Below are positions 26,453 through 36,032 of a stretch of DNA of 64,000 nucleotides, one piece after another (within the stretch, counting starts at the first letter, position 1; every line of letters starts with the position of its first letter). The stretch lies in assembly GCA_044375415.1 (NCBI GenBank), contig JBILMS010000011.1:1-64000 (forward strand), in the 5' to 3' direction. This DNA comes from JAWXBG01 sp044375415. Its GTDB lineage: Bacteria; Bacteroidota; Bacteroidia; Flavobacteriales_D; Sanyastnellaceae. The notes beneath the pieces are model-generated. The model saw only the letters and a program-made list of their open reading frames with translations, ran no database searches and was not told where the DNA came from. Both the position numbers and the translations under genes were made by a program.

Positions 26453-28165
26453 ATGAAAAATCAGATTGTACTAGGTTTATTGGTTCTTTTCCTTGGGACC
26501 CGGAACGGCTGCATGCACGCTCAGACGTATGCCGAAAACGGCATGGTATCTTCCAGTAGTGAGGTGGCTTCTTCGGTTGGAGTAGAAATACTGAAAAAAG
26601 GTGGTAACGCCATTGATGCCTCTGTTGCAACGGCTTTTGCACTGGCTGTAACCCATCCAACTGCCGGAAATATTGGAGGAGGAGGATTTTTAGTTTTTAT
26701 GGATTCGTCAGGTTTTGCAACTACTATAGACTTTCGTGAAAAAGCTCCGATAAATGCGCGTCCGGATATGTTTTTAAATGTTACAGGCAAGTTACCTAAC
26801 GGCACAAATTTGTACGGTGAAGAATCTCCCATGAATCACGTTGGTTTAAAGTCGGTGGGTGTACCCGGAACAGTAGCCGGCTTGTACCTAGCGCATTCAA
26901 AATATGGTAAACTACCATGGAAAGACTTGGTGCAGCCCTCCATAGATTTAGCCGAAAAGGGTTTCAAATTATCATGGGTTCTATCTCAGGAAGCAGCATT
27001 TTTTAGAGCAAGTTCAGACATAGAATTCATGCAAAATTATTTCACTCACGAAGATGGTTCCTTGGTGAAATTTGGTGAAATTTGGAAGCAACCTGAGTTA
27101 GCAAAAACCTTGACCATCATTCGAGATCAAGGAAAAGATGGTTTTTACAAAGGAGATGTTGCTACAGAAATTGCGCAATACATGAAAGAAAATGGAGGCA
27201 TTATCACTGAAAGAGATCTTGAAATTTATGACGCTATCGAGAGAGCACCGGTAAAAGGCACATACAAAGACTACGAAATATACTCGATGAGTCCTCCTAG
27301 TTCCGGAGGAGTTGCGCTGATAGAAATGATGAACATGATGGAATTGGCGGATCTAGATTCTATTCAATTTAATAGTACCGAATATGTTCATTTAATAGCT
27401 GAAGTGATGAGAAGGGCATTCGCCGATCGTGCTGAATTTATGGGCGATGCCGACTTTAATCCGAACCTTCCCTTAGATAAATTGACATCAAAAGAATTTG
27501 CAAAACAGAGATTTGAAAATATAGATTGGGTCCATGCCTCTCCGAGCGATTCTTCCAAGTTCGGGCAAATTTATGATGGAGAACATACCACGCATTTTTC
27601 AGTCGTCGATAAGGATGGCAGCGCAGTTAGTCTTACCTACACACTTGAACATGGCTATGGATCCGGAATGGGATCTGCTAACCTCGGTTTTATTTTTAAT
27701 AATGAAATGGGTGACTTCAATCCGATACCCGGTGAAACCGATAATTTCGGACGAATAGGAACCAATCCGAACATTATTCAACCGGAAAAACGAATGCTCT
27801 CAAGCATGACTCCTACGATTGTTGCCAAAAACGGTAAACCCTATTTGGTTATAGGAAGTCCCGGTGGCAGAACCATCATTAATACGGTATTTCAAACAGT
27901 AATAAATGTACTTGAATATGAAATGTCAATTGACATGGCGATCGAATCTATGAAAATTCACCATCAATGGTTACCCAACGAAATTTTATATGAAGATCAT
28001 TTAATGTCGCCCGATACTAAGCGTAATCTTGAACAAAAAGGACACCAGCTATATCCCATTTGGGGATTAGGTTCACTAATGGGAATTGTTATTGATTCAA
28101 ATCGCAATATAATCATAGGAGCTGCGGACTCGTCTGCGCCTGATGGAGCGGCGTTGGGTTATTAA
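26453..28165 (+). CDS. ggt: Gamma-glutamyltransferase
   Basis: 570 residues with an N-terminal signal (~1-24, ending MHAQ). This N-terminal nucleophile hydrolase is made as a precursor and cleaves itself before the catalytic Thr. The motif T-T-H-F-S-V-V-D places that Thr at 379, giving a large subunit of ~355 and a small one of ~192 residues. Other family marks: DFREKAP (Arg ~95, substrate carboxylate), SSMTP (450-454, oxyanion Ser pair) and GSPGG (469-473). It hydrolyses or transfers the gamma-glutamyl group of glutathione and related peptides in the periplasm. The length is typical. The next gene begins 17 bases downstream on the same strand. Confidence 0.95.
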   Translation: MKNQIVLGLLVLFLGTRNGCMHAQTYAENGMVSSSSEVASSVGVEILKKGGNAIDASVATAFALAVTHPTAGNIGGGGFLVFMDSSGFATTIDFREKAPINARPDMFLNVTGKLPNGTNLYGEESPMNHVGLKSVGVPGTVAGLYLAHSKYGKLPWKDLVQPSIDLAEKGFKLSWVLSQEAAFFRASSDIEFMQNYFTHEDGSLVKFGEIWKQPELAKTLTIIRDQGKDGFYKGDVATEIAQYMKENGGIITERDLEIYDAIERAPVKGTYKDYEIYSMSPPSSGGVALIEMMNMMELADLDSIQFNSTEYVHLIAEVMRRAFADRAEFMGDADFNPNLPLDKLTSKEFAKQRFENIDWVHASPSDSSKFGQIYDGEHTTHFSVVDKDGSAVSLTYTLEHGYGSGMGSANLGFIFNNEMGDFNPIPGETDNFGRIGTNPNIIQPEKRMLSSMTPTIVAKNGKPYLVIGSPGGRTIINTVFQTVINVLEYEMSIDMAIESMKIHHQWLPNEILYEDHLMSPDTKRNLEQKGHQLYPIWGLGSLMGIVIDSNRNIIIGAADSSAPDGAALGY

Positions 28166-28181
28166 AGCAGCAAACTATCAC

Positions 28182-30392
28182 ATGAAAATCTTACACATTC
28201 TATACCTCTTTTTTCATACTGGCATTGCAGTAATCGCTCAAAATCCGCTCTTCACCGATATCTCAGACCTTGCCGGTACCGGAAATGGTTCAAGTAATAA
28301 TGGAGTCATCGTAGGTGATTTCGACAACGACGGTTTTGAAGACCTCTTTATTCCGGCCAATATTTCCCCTAATCGACTATTTAAAAATATGGGAGATGGC
28401 ACTTTTCAGGACATCACAGCCGGCTCGGGAATAGAAACAGGCGGACTCACTAAAACCGGTGCATGGGGAGACATTGATAATGATGGAGACCTTGATTTAT
28501 TTATCGGTAATTATTACACAAGCTCCTACCCCTTTCAGAACTACCTGTACGTGAACAATGGTGACGGAACATTTACTGATATATCAATAAGTTCCAATGT
28601 AGCGACCTCGAGCCAAACCCGGTCCGCGCATATGGTTGATCTCAACCTAGATGGTTACCTAGATATTTATATCTGCTCACTTGCCCAAGAGAATATTTTA
28701 TGGACTAACAATGGCAACCTGACCTTTACTAATACCACCTCTGCATCAGGTCTATTCGATGACTTGATTTCAATGGGAGCTGTCTTCTTTGATTACGACA
28801 ATGATGGTGACCAGGATGTTTATCTGACACACGACAATTACCAACCCAACATCATGTATGAAAACAATGGCTCAGGTGTATTCACGGATGTATCGATTGA
28901 AACAGGATTAAATGTGTCAGGACAAGGCATGGGAGTGGATCACGGAGACATCAACAACGACGGTCATTTGGATCTCTATGTAACCAATCTAGGTCCCAAT
29001 TTTCTTCTTCTAAATAATGGTTCAGGTCACTTTACCGAAATTGCAGAGGCCGCCGGAGTCGCAGATGTTGGCATGGGTTGGGGCTGTTTTTTTCTGGACT
29101 ACGACAACGATGGTTGGGAAGATATTTATGTGGTAAATGATTCACAATTTAGTCCTGTTTCGAATAAACTATATAAGAATAATGGTGACAGCACCTTCAC
29201 GATTGTGAGTGAGAATACCGACCTTGCCAGCTTCTACAACGGGAAAGGCGGTACTTGGGCAGACCTCAACAATGATGGATATGCCGAGATTCTTGTTGCC
29301 AATGGTCAGGTCGAAATTGGAGTTCAGATTTTTGAAAACCAACATTCAGAGAATAACTGGATAGGATTTGACCTCGTAGGAATAGAGGATACTCCTGATG
29401 CTTGTGGAACAAGGGTCCAAGTGAATACCATAAACGGAGTTAAGATCGATGAAGTAACCTGTGGTTCCTCCTATGCCGCGATGAGTTCGCGACGTGTCTA
29501 TTTCGGTCTCGGTGCCGGCGATGTTTCAGAAATCCTCATTACCTGGCCAAACGGAACTACCGACTATTTCGAAACACTTCCGGTGAATCAAATTCACGAG
29601 ATACAACAGGGTTATACCGGCACTGATGTGGATGGCGACGGTTACACCATTTTGGAGGATTGTGACGATTCCAATGAGGCAATTAATGCCGGTATTACAG
29701 AAATGCCCTATAACGGTTTGGATGACGATTGCAACCCTTCCACTCCGGATGATGATCTCGACGGCGACGGATACGGACTTGAGTTCGATTGTGATGATGC
29801 TAACAACCTAATAAATCCTGACATAACCGAAATGGTGTACAATGGTCAGGACGATGATTGCGATCCATCCACACTAGACGACGATCTCGATGGTGATGGT
29901 TCTATTGCAACAGAAGATTGTGATGATAATAACGAAAACATTAACTCGGCCATTATTGAGATTCCATATGATGGAATAGACAATGACTGCAATCCATCCA
30001 CTTTAGACGATGATTTGGATGAGGATGGTTTTGTGCAATTGGAAGATTGCGACGACAATAATGCTGAGGCAAATCCCGATGGAACTGAAATTGCCAATAA
30101 CGGCATAGATGAAGATTGCAATGGCGAAGACCTATTTATAAGCGTAAGCGAATTGCCGGATCTGCTTTTGGAGTTATTCCCTAATCCTGCCGTTTCGGAA
30201 ATTCAGATTAAGTTGAATCAGAATGTGGAATACAAAGTACGAATAATCGACATAACCGGTCGCGCCTTACTTCTCGAACACAAAGAAGGAAAAATCGATG
30301 TACGTGAGCTTTGCAACGGCATCTATCTTCTTGAGCTGAGTACTGAAAACTACAGGTTTATTAAAACTAGTAGGTTTGAGGTGCAGAGGTAA
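28182..30392 (+). CDS. Exported FG-GAP/ASPIC protein with metal-binding repeats and T9SS type A tail
   Basis: 736 residues from ATG 28182 (MKILHILYLFFHTGIAVIAQ). The longer start overlaps ggt. Residues ~25-400 carry FG-GAP/VCBS repeats with calcium-type D-x-D-x-D-G loops (FDNDGFEDLF, IDNDGDLDLF, YDNDGDQDVY). Residues ~410-470 are an ASPIC/UnbV domain (GCGTRVQV-like, ending ITWPNGT). Residues ~480-650 hold four copies of the 'putative metal-binding' motif (D-G-D-G-Y ... D-C-D-D ... I-x-P-x-x-x-E-x-x-Y-N-G-x-D-D-D-C). The last ~75 residues (ELFPNPAVSEIQIK ... FIKTSRFEVQR) are a type A sorting domain. It is probably Ca-dependent and surface-bound, and co-transcribed with ggt. Confidence 0.85.
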   Translation: MKILHILYLFFHTGIAVIAQNPLFTDISDLAGTGNGSSNNGVIVGDFDNDGFEDLFIPANISPNRLFKNMGDGTFQDITAGSGIETGGLTKTGAWGDIDNDGDLDLFIGNYYTSSYPFQNYLYVNNGDGTFTDISISSNVATSSQTRSAHMVDLNLDGYLDIYICSLAQENILWTNNGNLTFTNTTSASGLFDDLISMGAVFFDYDNDGDQDVYLTHDNYQPNIMYENNGSGVFTDVSIETGLNVSGQGMGVDHGDINNDGHLDLYVTNLGPNFLLLNNGSGHFTEIAEAAGVADVGMGWGCFFLDYDNDGWEDIYVVNDSQFSPVSNKLYKNNGDSTFTIVSENTDLASFYNGKGGTWADLNNDGYAEILVANGQVEIGVQIFENQHSENNWIGFDLVGIEDTPDACGTRVQVNTINGVKIDEVTCGSSYAAMSSRRVYFGLGAGDVSEILITWPNGTTDYFETLPVNQIHEIQQGYTGTDVDGDGYTILEDCDDSNEAINAGITEMPYNGLDDDCNPSTPDDDLDGDGYGLEFDCDDANNLINPDITEMVYNGQDDDCDPSTLDDDLDGDGSIATEDCDDNNENINSAIIEIPYDGIDNDCNPSTLDDDLDEDGFVQLEDCDDNNAEANPDGTEIANNGIDEDCNGEDLFISVSELPDLLLELFPNPAVSEIQIKLNQNVEYKVRIIDITGRALLLEHKEGKIDVRELCNGIYLLELSTENYRFIKTSRFEVQR

Positions 30393-30446
30393 ATCAGAAT
30401 TGAAAATACTTCTCCAAAACCAATAAAATTATAGATCACCTATTTT

Positions 30447-31364
30447 ATGAAATCGCCTATTCAAGCGCTTTTAATCGTATTCTCTCTTTTACTATTCAGC
30501 AATAATAGTACAAGCCAAAATAAGAGATCGTTACAATCGCAATTACAAGAACTCGTGGCAGATAAAAAAGCTATGGTCTGTTTTTCCATTTTGGACGAAG
30601 ACGGAAATGAGGTGGCCTCCATGAACAACAAGAAACATTGCACACTTCACAGTGTATTTAAGCTTCACATTTCATTGGCCATGTTGTCAGAAATTGATAA
30701 GGGGCGTTTTGCTCTCGACCATCCGGTATCTATTCAGAAAAATGAGCTATTACCGGGAATGTGGAGTCCACTGCGAGATGAGCATCCCGAGGGAGGTACG
30801 TTTCCCATTTCAAAGCTTATCCAATATGCTGTTTCGGTAAGTGATAATGTGGCATGTGATGTGATGCTCCGACTGCTCGGCGGGCCAATAGCAGTTGAGA
30901 AATACATGAAGAAAATGGGTATAAAGGATATTTCCGTTCGCCACACTGAAGAAGAAATTAACCAAAACAACGAGTTAACCCATTTTAATTGGACAACCGC
31001 GAAAGCTGCCAACAAAACACTGATTAATTTTTTTGAGAATAAAAAAGAACTACTTTCAAAAGAGTCATACGACTTTATCTGGAAAGCTATGAAGGACACC
31101 GAAACCGGAGTAAGAAGGCTGAAGGGTCAATTGCCTGAAGGCACTGTAGTAGCTCATAAAACAGGCTCTTCCGGAACCGATGAAGCAGGATTGACGTTAG
31201 GAACTAACGACATCGGAATTATTTTTTTGCCCATTGGCAGATTCTACTATATCAGCGTTTTCGTATCACAATCAAAGGAAAATGAAGATGTAAATGAGAG
31301 AATAATAGCGGATATTTCACGTCTGGCTTTTGACCATTTTATGTCTCCTAGTCCAACAAAATAA
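30447..31364 (+). CDS. bla: Class A beta-lactamase (Bacteroidota A2-like)
   Basis: 305 residues with a signal peptide (~1-24). All catalytic motifs are present: S-V-F-K (69-72; Ser69 nucleophile, Lys72), S-D-N (132-134), a Glu-rich omega loop around T-E-E-E-I-N (168-172) carrying the general base, and K-T-G (238-240). The pattern (long omega loop followed by F-N-W-T-T-A-K-A-A-N) resembles subclass A2 enzymes such as CfxA/CepA/PER relatives rather than TEM. It hydrolyses beta-lactam rings in the periplasm; the spectrum cannot be judged. It is followed after 7 bases by a 97-residue gene and then cutC, possibly one transcript. Confidence 0.9.
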   Translation: MKSPIQALLIVFSLLLFSNNSTSQNKRSLQSQLQELVADKKAMVCFSILDEDGNEVASMNNKKHCTLHSVFKLHISLAMLSEIDKGRFALDHPVSIQKNELLPGMWSPLRDEHPEGGTFPISKLIQYAVSVSDNVACDVMLRLLGGPIAVEKYMKKMGIKDISVRHTEEEINQNNELTHFNWTTAKAANKTLINFFENKKELLSKESYDFIWKAMKDTETGVRRLKGQLPEGTVVAHKTGSSGTDEAGLTLGTNDIGIIFLPIGRFYYISVFVSQSKENEDVNERIIADISRLAFDHFMSPSPTK

Positions 31365-31371
31365 GTAGTAT

Positions 31372-31665
31372 ATGTCTGCTAGCAACTTGCAAGATCTAAT
31401 TGATATACTCCGTCATGTTCACAGCAAAATTTCCAATGACACGGATGTGATTTACGCAGGATTCGATAGTCCCGAAGATCTTCGAGCTGACATTGAAAAT
31501 GACTTGCTCGAAATAGAAAAAGGAACAACGAAAATTCTCGATAAATACAAAATGTGGTTTGCTCCTGCAGGCCCCATTCAGGATATTTCACTTTCGAATA
31601 ATTGGGAAAAGGAATATTTGAAGCTAGCGAAACGGTTTGATGAGTTATACAAAAAGGTAAAATGA
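31372..31665 (+). CDS. Hypothetical helical protein
   Basis: 97 residues, acidic in the middle and Lys-rich at the end, probably all-helical: heptad-like Leu spacing at ~2-20 and a helix ~68-97 (WEKEYLKLAKRFDELYKK). No signal peptide, cytoplasmic. I do not recognise it. The 7-base spacing after bla suggests co-transcription. Confidence 0.6.
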   Translation: MSASNLQDLIDILRHVHSKISNDTDVIYAGFDSPEDLRADIENDLLEIEKGTTKILDKYKMWFAPAGPIQDISLSNNWEKEYLKLAKRFDELYKKVK

Positions 31666-31722
31666 TAACTCAATTTCTTTTCAACGTTCTGTTTATTTAC
31701 TCTATATACGAACAATAAAAAC

Positions 31723-32451
31723 ATGCGATATCAACTCGAAGTATGCGCTTTCAACATTCAAAGTTGTGTTATAGCCGAACGAGTTGGAGCTTCACGTGTT
31801 GAGCTCTGCGATAATCCCGTCGAGGGTGGTACTACTCCCTCCTATGGCACCATTAAAAAAGTTCGAGAAACGATAGCGATATCCCTCTACCCTATTATTC
31901 GACCGCGAAGCATGAATTATTATTACAGTGCAGATGAATGGGAAATTATCAAAGAGGATATTCGAATGTGTAAAGAATTAGGGTGTGATGGAATTTCGGT
32001 AGGTGCACAGAGAGTTGATGGCACAATAGACATCAATAGAATGCGTGAAATCGTCGACCTTGCCTATCCCTTAAAAGTTACCTGCAACCGCGCGTTTGAT
32101 GCCGTTCCCGATCCTTTCGAAGCTTTGGAAACACTGATATCGGTGGGTTGTGAGCGGATCCTAACTTCCGGTCTCGCGGCAACGGCTCCCGAAGGCGCAA
32201 GCCTTTTAGCACAACTAGTATCTAAAGCCTTAGGTAGAATAAGCATTATGCCGGGTGCCGGAGTTCGTTCCCATAACTTGCAAGACTTGATAGATACGAC
32301 AGGTGCAACTGAGTATCATAGCTCAGCTAGAATGAACATTTCCAATCCTATGTCATTTGCCAACCCCCGTGTGACAGACTCCGGGAACTTTTATGTCGCT
32401 GATGAGGATGAATTGAGAAAGATGATCGCAACATTGAGACAAAGGTTTTAG
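31723..32451 (+). CDS. cutC: Copper homeostasis protein CutC
   Basis: 242 residues matching CutC over the full length. The opening reads LEVCAFNIQSCVIAERVGAS, followed by R-V-E-L-C-D-N and G-G-T-T-P-S-Y-G; then K-E-L-G-C-D-G-I-S-V-G, and a TIM-barrel end (G-R-I-S-I-M-P-G-A-G-V-R). CutC is a cytoplasmic TIM-barrel protein linked to copper tolerance, though its direct biochemical role is debated. The length is normal. It follows the bla/97-aa pair by 57 bases. Confidence 0.9.
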   Translation: MRYQLEVCAFNIQSCVIAERVGASRVELCDNPVEGGTTPSYGTIKKVRETIAISLYPIIRPRSMNYYYSADEWEIIKEDIRMCKELGCDGISVGAQRVDGTIDINRMREIVDLAYPLKVTCNRAFDAVPDPFEALETLISVGCERILTSGLAATAPEGASLLAQLVSKALGRISIMPGAGVRSHNLQDLIDTTGATEYHSSARMNISNPMSFANPRVTDSGNFYVADEDELRKMIATLRQRF

Positions 32452-32532
32452 AGATAAATCCTAACACTTGTAATGGCAAGCCTACTTCTAATAACTCTTG
32501 TCAAAAGACATCTGATTTGGCTATTTCAAGAG

Positions 32533-32540
32533 TACTTTTG
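32533..32540 (+). promoter_or_regulatory. -7 box TACTTTTG, almost leaderless
   Basis: An exact TAnnTTTG match ending 4 bases before ATG 32545. With a start site ~5-7 bases after the box, the transcript would begin at or within the start codon. Confidence 0.45.
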
Positions 32541-32544
32541 AAAT

Positions 32545-33645
32545 ATGAAATCCATCCTATTGGTCTTAACTTCTGTTTTATTTATTGGGATAATAACAGC
32601 GTTCACCTCGTGCAAGGGACAAAACTCATCCACATTTGAAAACGCTTCGATTCAATCCACCATACAAATCGGAGACACTGTCCAAAAACTTGGAAATAAG
32701 TTGTGGTGCATCTTTCAGGACAAAAAGAACACCTATTGGTTTGGTAGCAATGGCGAAGGTGTCTTTCGCTATGATGGAAAAGTCATCTTAAATTTTACCA
32801 CAAAACATGGACTTTGCAACGATACTATCCGTCAGATTCAAGAAGATGAAATGGGTAACATGTATTTCTCCACCTTTGGTGGCATCAATAAATTTGACGG
32901 AGATAGCATTACCACATTACAAGCTATTAAAAGTACAGATTGGAAATTAGAAAAAAGTGATCTCTGGTTTAGTATTTTAGGTAAAAGCCAAGAACACGGG
33001 CCCTATCGCTATGACGGTAAAAACTTATATCAACTAGAATTTCCAAAACATTATCTGCACGATGAAATTTTGGCAAGGGGTGTCAACCCTTTTTTTAGTC
33101 CTTATGAAGTGTATTGCATATACAAAGATCGAAAAGGAAATATGTGGTTCGGAACATCTGTATTTGGCGCTTGTCGATTCGATGGAGAATCTATAAAATG
33201 GATGTACGAGACAGACTTGACCATTACGCAACATGGCGGCACCTTTGGAATTCGTTCCATATTTGAAGATAAAAAAGGCAGCTTTTGGATTTGTAACACC
33301 CTTCATCGTTACTTATTCGATGAGGAAAAGACGGCGAAAAGCGATAGACTTGAATATCAAAAAACAGATGGTATTGGCAATTCAGAAATCTTCGGTGGGG
33401 ATGATTACATTTATTATTCCTATATCTTGGAAGATACGAAAGGCGATATTTGGCTCAACACATGGGACCAAGGTGTCTTTAGATTCGATGGTAATGAGAT
33501 CACTCAATACAACGTCAAAGACGGTGCTACCGACGTCAACTTAATATCTATTTACAAAGACAATGAAGGAAGTTTATGGCTAGGTACACCGGAAAATGGA
33601 GTTTTCAAGTTTAATGGGAGTTCGTTTGAGAGGTTTAATCCATAA
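32545..33645 (+). CDS. Lipoprotein with two-component-regulator-type beta-propeller
   Basis: 366 residues. A lipoprotein signal (MKSILLVLTSVLFIG ... TSC at ~25) is followed by a propeller of the 'two-component regulator propeller' kind. Blades end with W-F-G-S-N-G-E-G-V-F-R-Y-D-G, M-Y-F-S-T-F-G-G, M-W-F-G-T-S-V-F-G-A-C-R-F-D-G, I-W-L-N-T-W-D-Q-G-V-F-R-F-D-G and L-W-L-G-T-P-E-N-G-V-F-K-F-N-G. In Bacteroidota such propellers are usually the sensor half of hybrid two-component systems; here no kinase or regulator is attached, so it is a stand-alone surface or periplasmic protein. The ligand is unknown. Confidence 0.8.
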   Translation: MKSILLVLTSVLFIGIITAFTSCKGQNSSTFENASIQSTIQIGDTVQKLGNKLWCIFQDKKNTYWFGSNGEGVFRYDGKVILNFTTKHGLCNDTIRQIQEDEMGNMYFSTFGGINKFDGDSITTLQAIKSTDWKLEKSDLWFSILGKSQEHGPYRYDGKNLYQLEFPKHYLHDEILARGVNPFFSPYEVYCIYKDRKGNMWFGTSVFGACRFDGESIKWMYETDLTITQHGGTFGIRSIFEDKKGSFWICNTLHRYLFDEEKTAKSDRLEYQKTDGIGNSEIFGGDDYIYYSYILEDTKGDIWLNTWDQGVFRFDGNEITQYNVKDGATDVNLISIYKDNEGSLWLGTPENGVFKFNGSSFERFNP

Positions 33646-33649
33646 AGTT

Positions 33650-33905
33650 CAGTCTTCAGGAGCCCAAGGTACCCGAAGAAGACCCGAGGGACCCAAGGAT
33701 AGATTTCCAGAAGTGAATTCGCTCACCAAGACGCGCTGAAAGCGCATAATTTACTAGGAAACACGTGGTATTTCGCGATGTATTCAACGCGCTGAAAGCG
33801 CACAATTTCCTCCACGCACTCTTTGTGAAATTCTTCAGCAGTTCTCTTTGTGTTTAAAAGACGGATGTACTTTGGACACAAATCTTCTCAGTTAAACGAA
33901 ATCTA
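33650..33905 (-). repeat. Dispersed intergenic repeat, copy 1 (inverted)
   Basis: Contains two GCGCTGAAAGCGC units (33733-33745, 33789-33801) separated by GGAAACACGTGGTATTTCGC, then AAAGACGGATG near 33857. The same order in reverse complement occurs at 40380-40525. A leading GGAGCCCAAGG...GACCCAAGG run matches module pieces at 40565-40605. No coding potential. Confidence 0.7.
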
Positions 33906-33947
33906 TCTCTAGAAATCCAACCTGCAGGTATATAAAAATGGTCAACC

Positions 33948-34328
33948 TTATTTAGGCATCGACAGTTCTGCCCGAACCGCAAAGGGCACACTTAGTAGCT
34001 GTTGCATTCCGGTGTTTAGCCAACCACCGCCTAAGTCCACTTCAGTTTGAAGATAATACTCTTCTTCGTTCCATCCCAGATTTGCAAAATCACCGATCGA
34101 AACCTGACCGCTTCCAATTCGCAAACTCACCATTCCGAATTCATTGGTAAGGGCATCATGTGCCTCCACATACTGAGTAGTAAGGGGTTCTCCACCTATT
34201 GGAGAGGAAAAGACGGTGAACTTCACAGATACAAGTTCATTAGCAACGATGTCCGCGTTAGCATCGCGAATCACGGCCTGATAGTTAAATCCTTGAGGGA
34301 TTTGTGCACTTGCTGTGAAAGAAATGCT
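33948..34328 (-). pseudogene. Truncated tail-fibre-like exported protein fragment
   Basis: Read on the minus strand the frame opens after a TAA at 34329-34331 with S-I-S-F-T-A-S-A-Q, the end of a signal peptide, then P-Q-G-F-N-Y-Q-A-V-I-R-D-A-N, the typical first lines of Bacteroidota tail-fibre-like/collagen-like exported proteins. It continues to Q-L-L-S-V-P-F-A-V-R-A-E and stops at 33948, where family members go on for hundreds of residues. Both the start codon and the body are missing. The 3' break abuts the dispersed repeat ending at ~33905. Confidence 0.7.
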
Positions 34329-34609
34329 TTAAAGAAGAATAATGAACAATTTTTGCTTATTCATTGGTTAGGAATTTTAATCAAAGATGATTCTAATTGA
34401 TCACATCGATAAAACAACTTGATCAAACGGTAGCAATTATTGGGTGAACGTTAGTAAAATCAAAAAAAATAGAAAATTGGCTATTCCCAAAGAACTAAAA
34501 AGTGAATTGTTATTCGTTGTATTTTCCGTTACACAAAATCGTTTCAAAATCAAATGGAAAAATTTATTGCCCAACTAATCTGTTTGACTAAATTCAACCG
34601 CAATAAAAC

Positions 34610-35986
34610 ATGCCTGTGCCAGAACCAACGACTAAAACAAGATCGGCGCTTTCAGAAAGTCCGATCTTAAGGTATTTTACCTTTATTGTTTTGTACTTCT
34701 CGCAAGGCATTCCCGAGGGAATAACAATTTTCGCCATTCCGGCTTGGTTGGCCGTAAATGGTAAAAGTGCTACAGAAATCGCGGGATACAGTGCCGTGAT
34801 CATGATTCCCTTCAGTCTTAAAATAGTTTTGGCTCCTGTAATGGAGCGCTATACTTATTTACCCATGGGTCGACGTCGACCTTGGCTCCTCTTCGGACAA
34901 TTCGGCATTTTTTGCAGCCTTATTGGACTCTCACTTTTACCCGACCCCCTACATAATATATTCCAACTTTCTGTCTTGGTGGCATGCGTGCATACATTTA
35001 TAATCTTTCAAGACATCGCTACAGATAGTCTGGTAATCGATATTGTGCCCATCGAGCAACAAGGAAAAGCCAATAGTTTTATGTGGGGTTCTAAAACCGT
35101 TGGGACATCTGTAACATTGATTATTGGCACTATTTTGCTCAACAAATTCGGACTATTTACAACCCTTTTATCGATGTCTGGAGCTATACTTCTGATCATG
35201 TTCGTTCCGCTGGTGTTGAGAGAAAGACCGGGTGAAAAAATGGTACCCTGGTCGAGTGGAAAAACTTCACCAGAAGCAAACCTTCTCGCGGTAGACAGTT
35301 GGAGTAAATTGTTCAAGTCGTTCAAACAAGTCCTATTTCTTCCAAATACGCTTTTGCTGGTTGTTTCCATTTTTGTAACAATGGCATCCATCCATTTCAT
35401 GAGAACCCTTTTACCCATATTTACTATTCAAGAACTACATTGGAATAACGTTTTATACAGCAGCACATTCTCTACTTCGAGTTTGATCGGAGGCATCTTG
35501 GGCATGTTGATTGGAGGATTCCTCATTCATAAACTTGGAATTGTTCGGTTCATTCAGTACAGCCTTCTTCTTATGATTCTATCAGGAGTAACTATGGCAC
35601 TTTCTTCGGGCGTGTGGAGCAATCCAAACACCATTCACATCTTTATTGGCATCTTTTGCGGGCTAGTTACATTAATTTCAATTGGCTCACTAGCCCTCGC
35701 CATGCACCTTTGCTGGAAACGAATATCCGCTCTTCAGTTTACGTTTTGTTTGACCGCTTTCAACCTCGGATTATCTTCGGGGGCGGCCTTTTTTGGTCTC
35801 ATCCGACCTTATGTCAGCTGGCAAAACATCTTTTTCGTTTTCTCCGGTATGGTTACTCTTTCAATGGCAACTATCTATTTCATAAAAACCAAAAATCACT
35901 TAGTACAGCTAGAACAATTAGAATCAAACTACCTCGAAAATTTAAACGCCGAAAGTAGCTTGCTGAATAAGTCGGAGATCGGTTGA
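34610..35986 (+). CDS. AmpG-like MFS permease
   Basis: 458 residues, about 12 membrane spans. The first span and loop (Y-F-S-Q-G-I-P-E-G ... A-E-I-A-G-Y, then L-A-P-V-M-E-R-Y and M-G-R-R-R-P-W) follow the AmpG/PAT branch of the major facilitator superfamily, which imports anhydro-muropeptides; the Arg-rich loop 2-3 is typical. Bacteroidota encode several AmpG-like carriers, so the substrate is not certain. The class A beta-lactamase 3 kb upstream raises a link to peptidoglycan recycling, but that is inference only: class A genes are not usually AmpG-controlled. Confidence 0.75.
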   Translation: MPVPEPTTKTRSALSESPILRYFTFIVLYFSQGIPEGITIFAIPAWLAVNGKSATEIAGYSAVIMIPFSLKIVLAPVMERYTYLPMGRRRPWLLFGQFGIFCSLIGLSLLPDPLHNIFQLSVLVACVHTFIIFQDIATDSLVIDIVPIEQQGKANSFMWGSKTVGTSVTLIIGTILLNKFGLFTTLLSMSGAILLIMFVPLVLRERPGEKMVPWSSGKTSPEANLLAVDSWSKLFKSFKQVLFLPNTLLLVVSIFVTMASIHFMRTLLPIFTIQELHWNNVLYSSTFSTSSLIGGILGMLIGGFLIHKLGIVRFIQYSLLLMILSGVTMALSSGVWSNPNTIHIFIGIFCGLVTLISIGSLALAMHLCWKRISALQFTFCLTAFNLGLSSGAAFFGLIRPYVSWQNIFFVFSGMVTLSMATIYFIKTKNHLVQLEQLESNYLENLNAESSLLNKSEIG

Positions 35987-36032
35987 TCACTTTATGATTC
36001 CGAAATTACTCCACCACAGTTTTACAACCTAA

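Noticed and set aside
34450..34560. A short coding-like frame (VNVSKIKKNRKLAIPKELKS...)
   Set aside because: It has only a GTG start, 44 codons and no recognisable homology; its Lys/Leu composition can arise by chance in AT-rich DNA.
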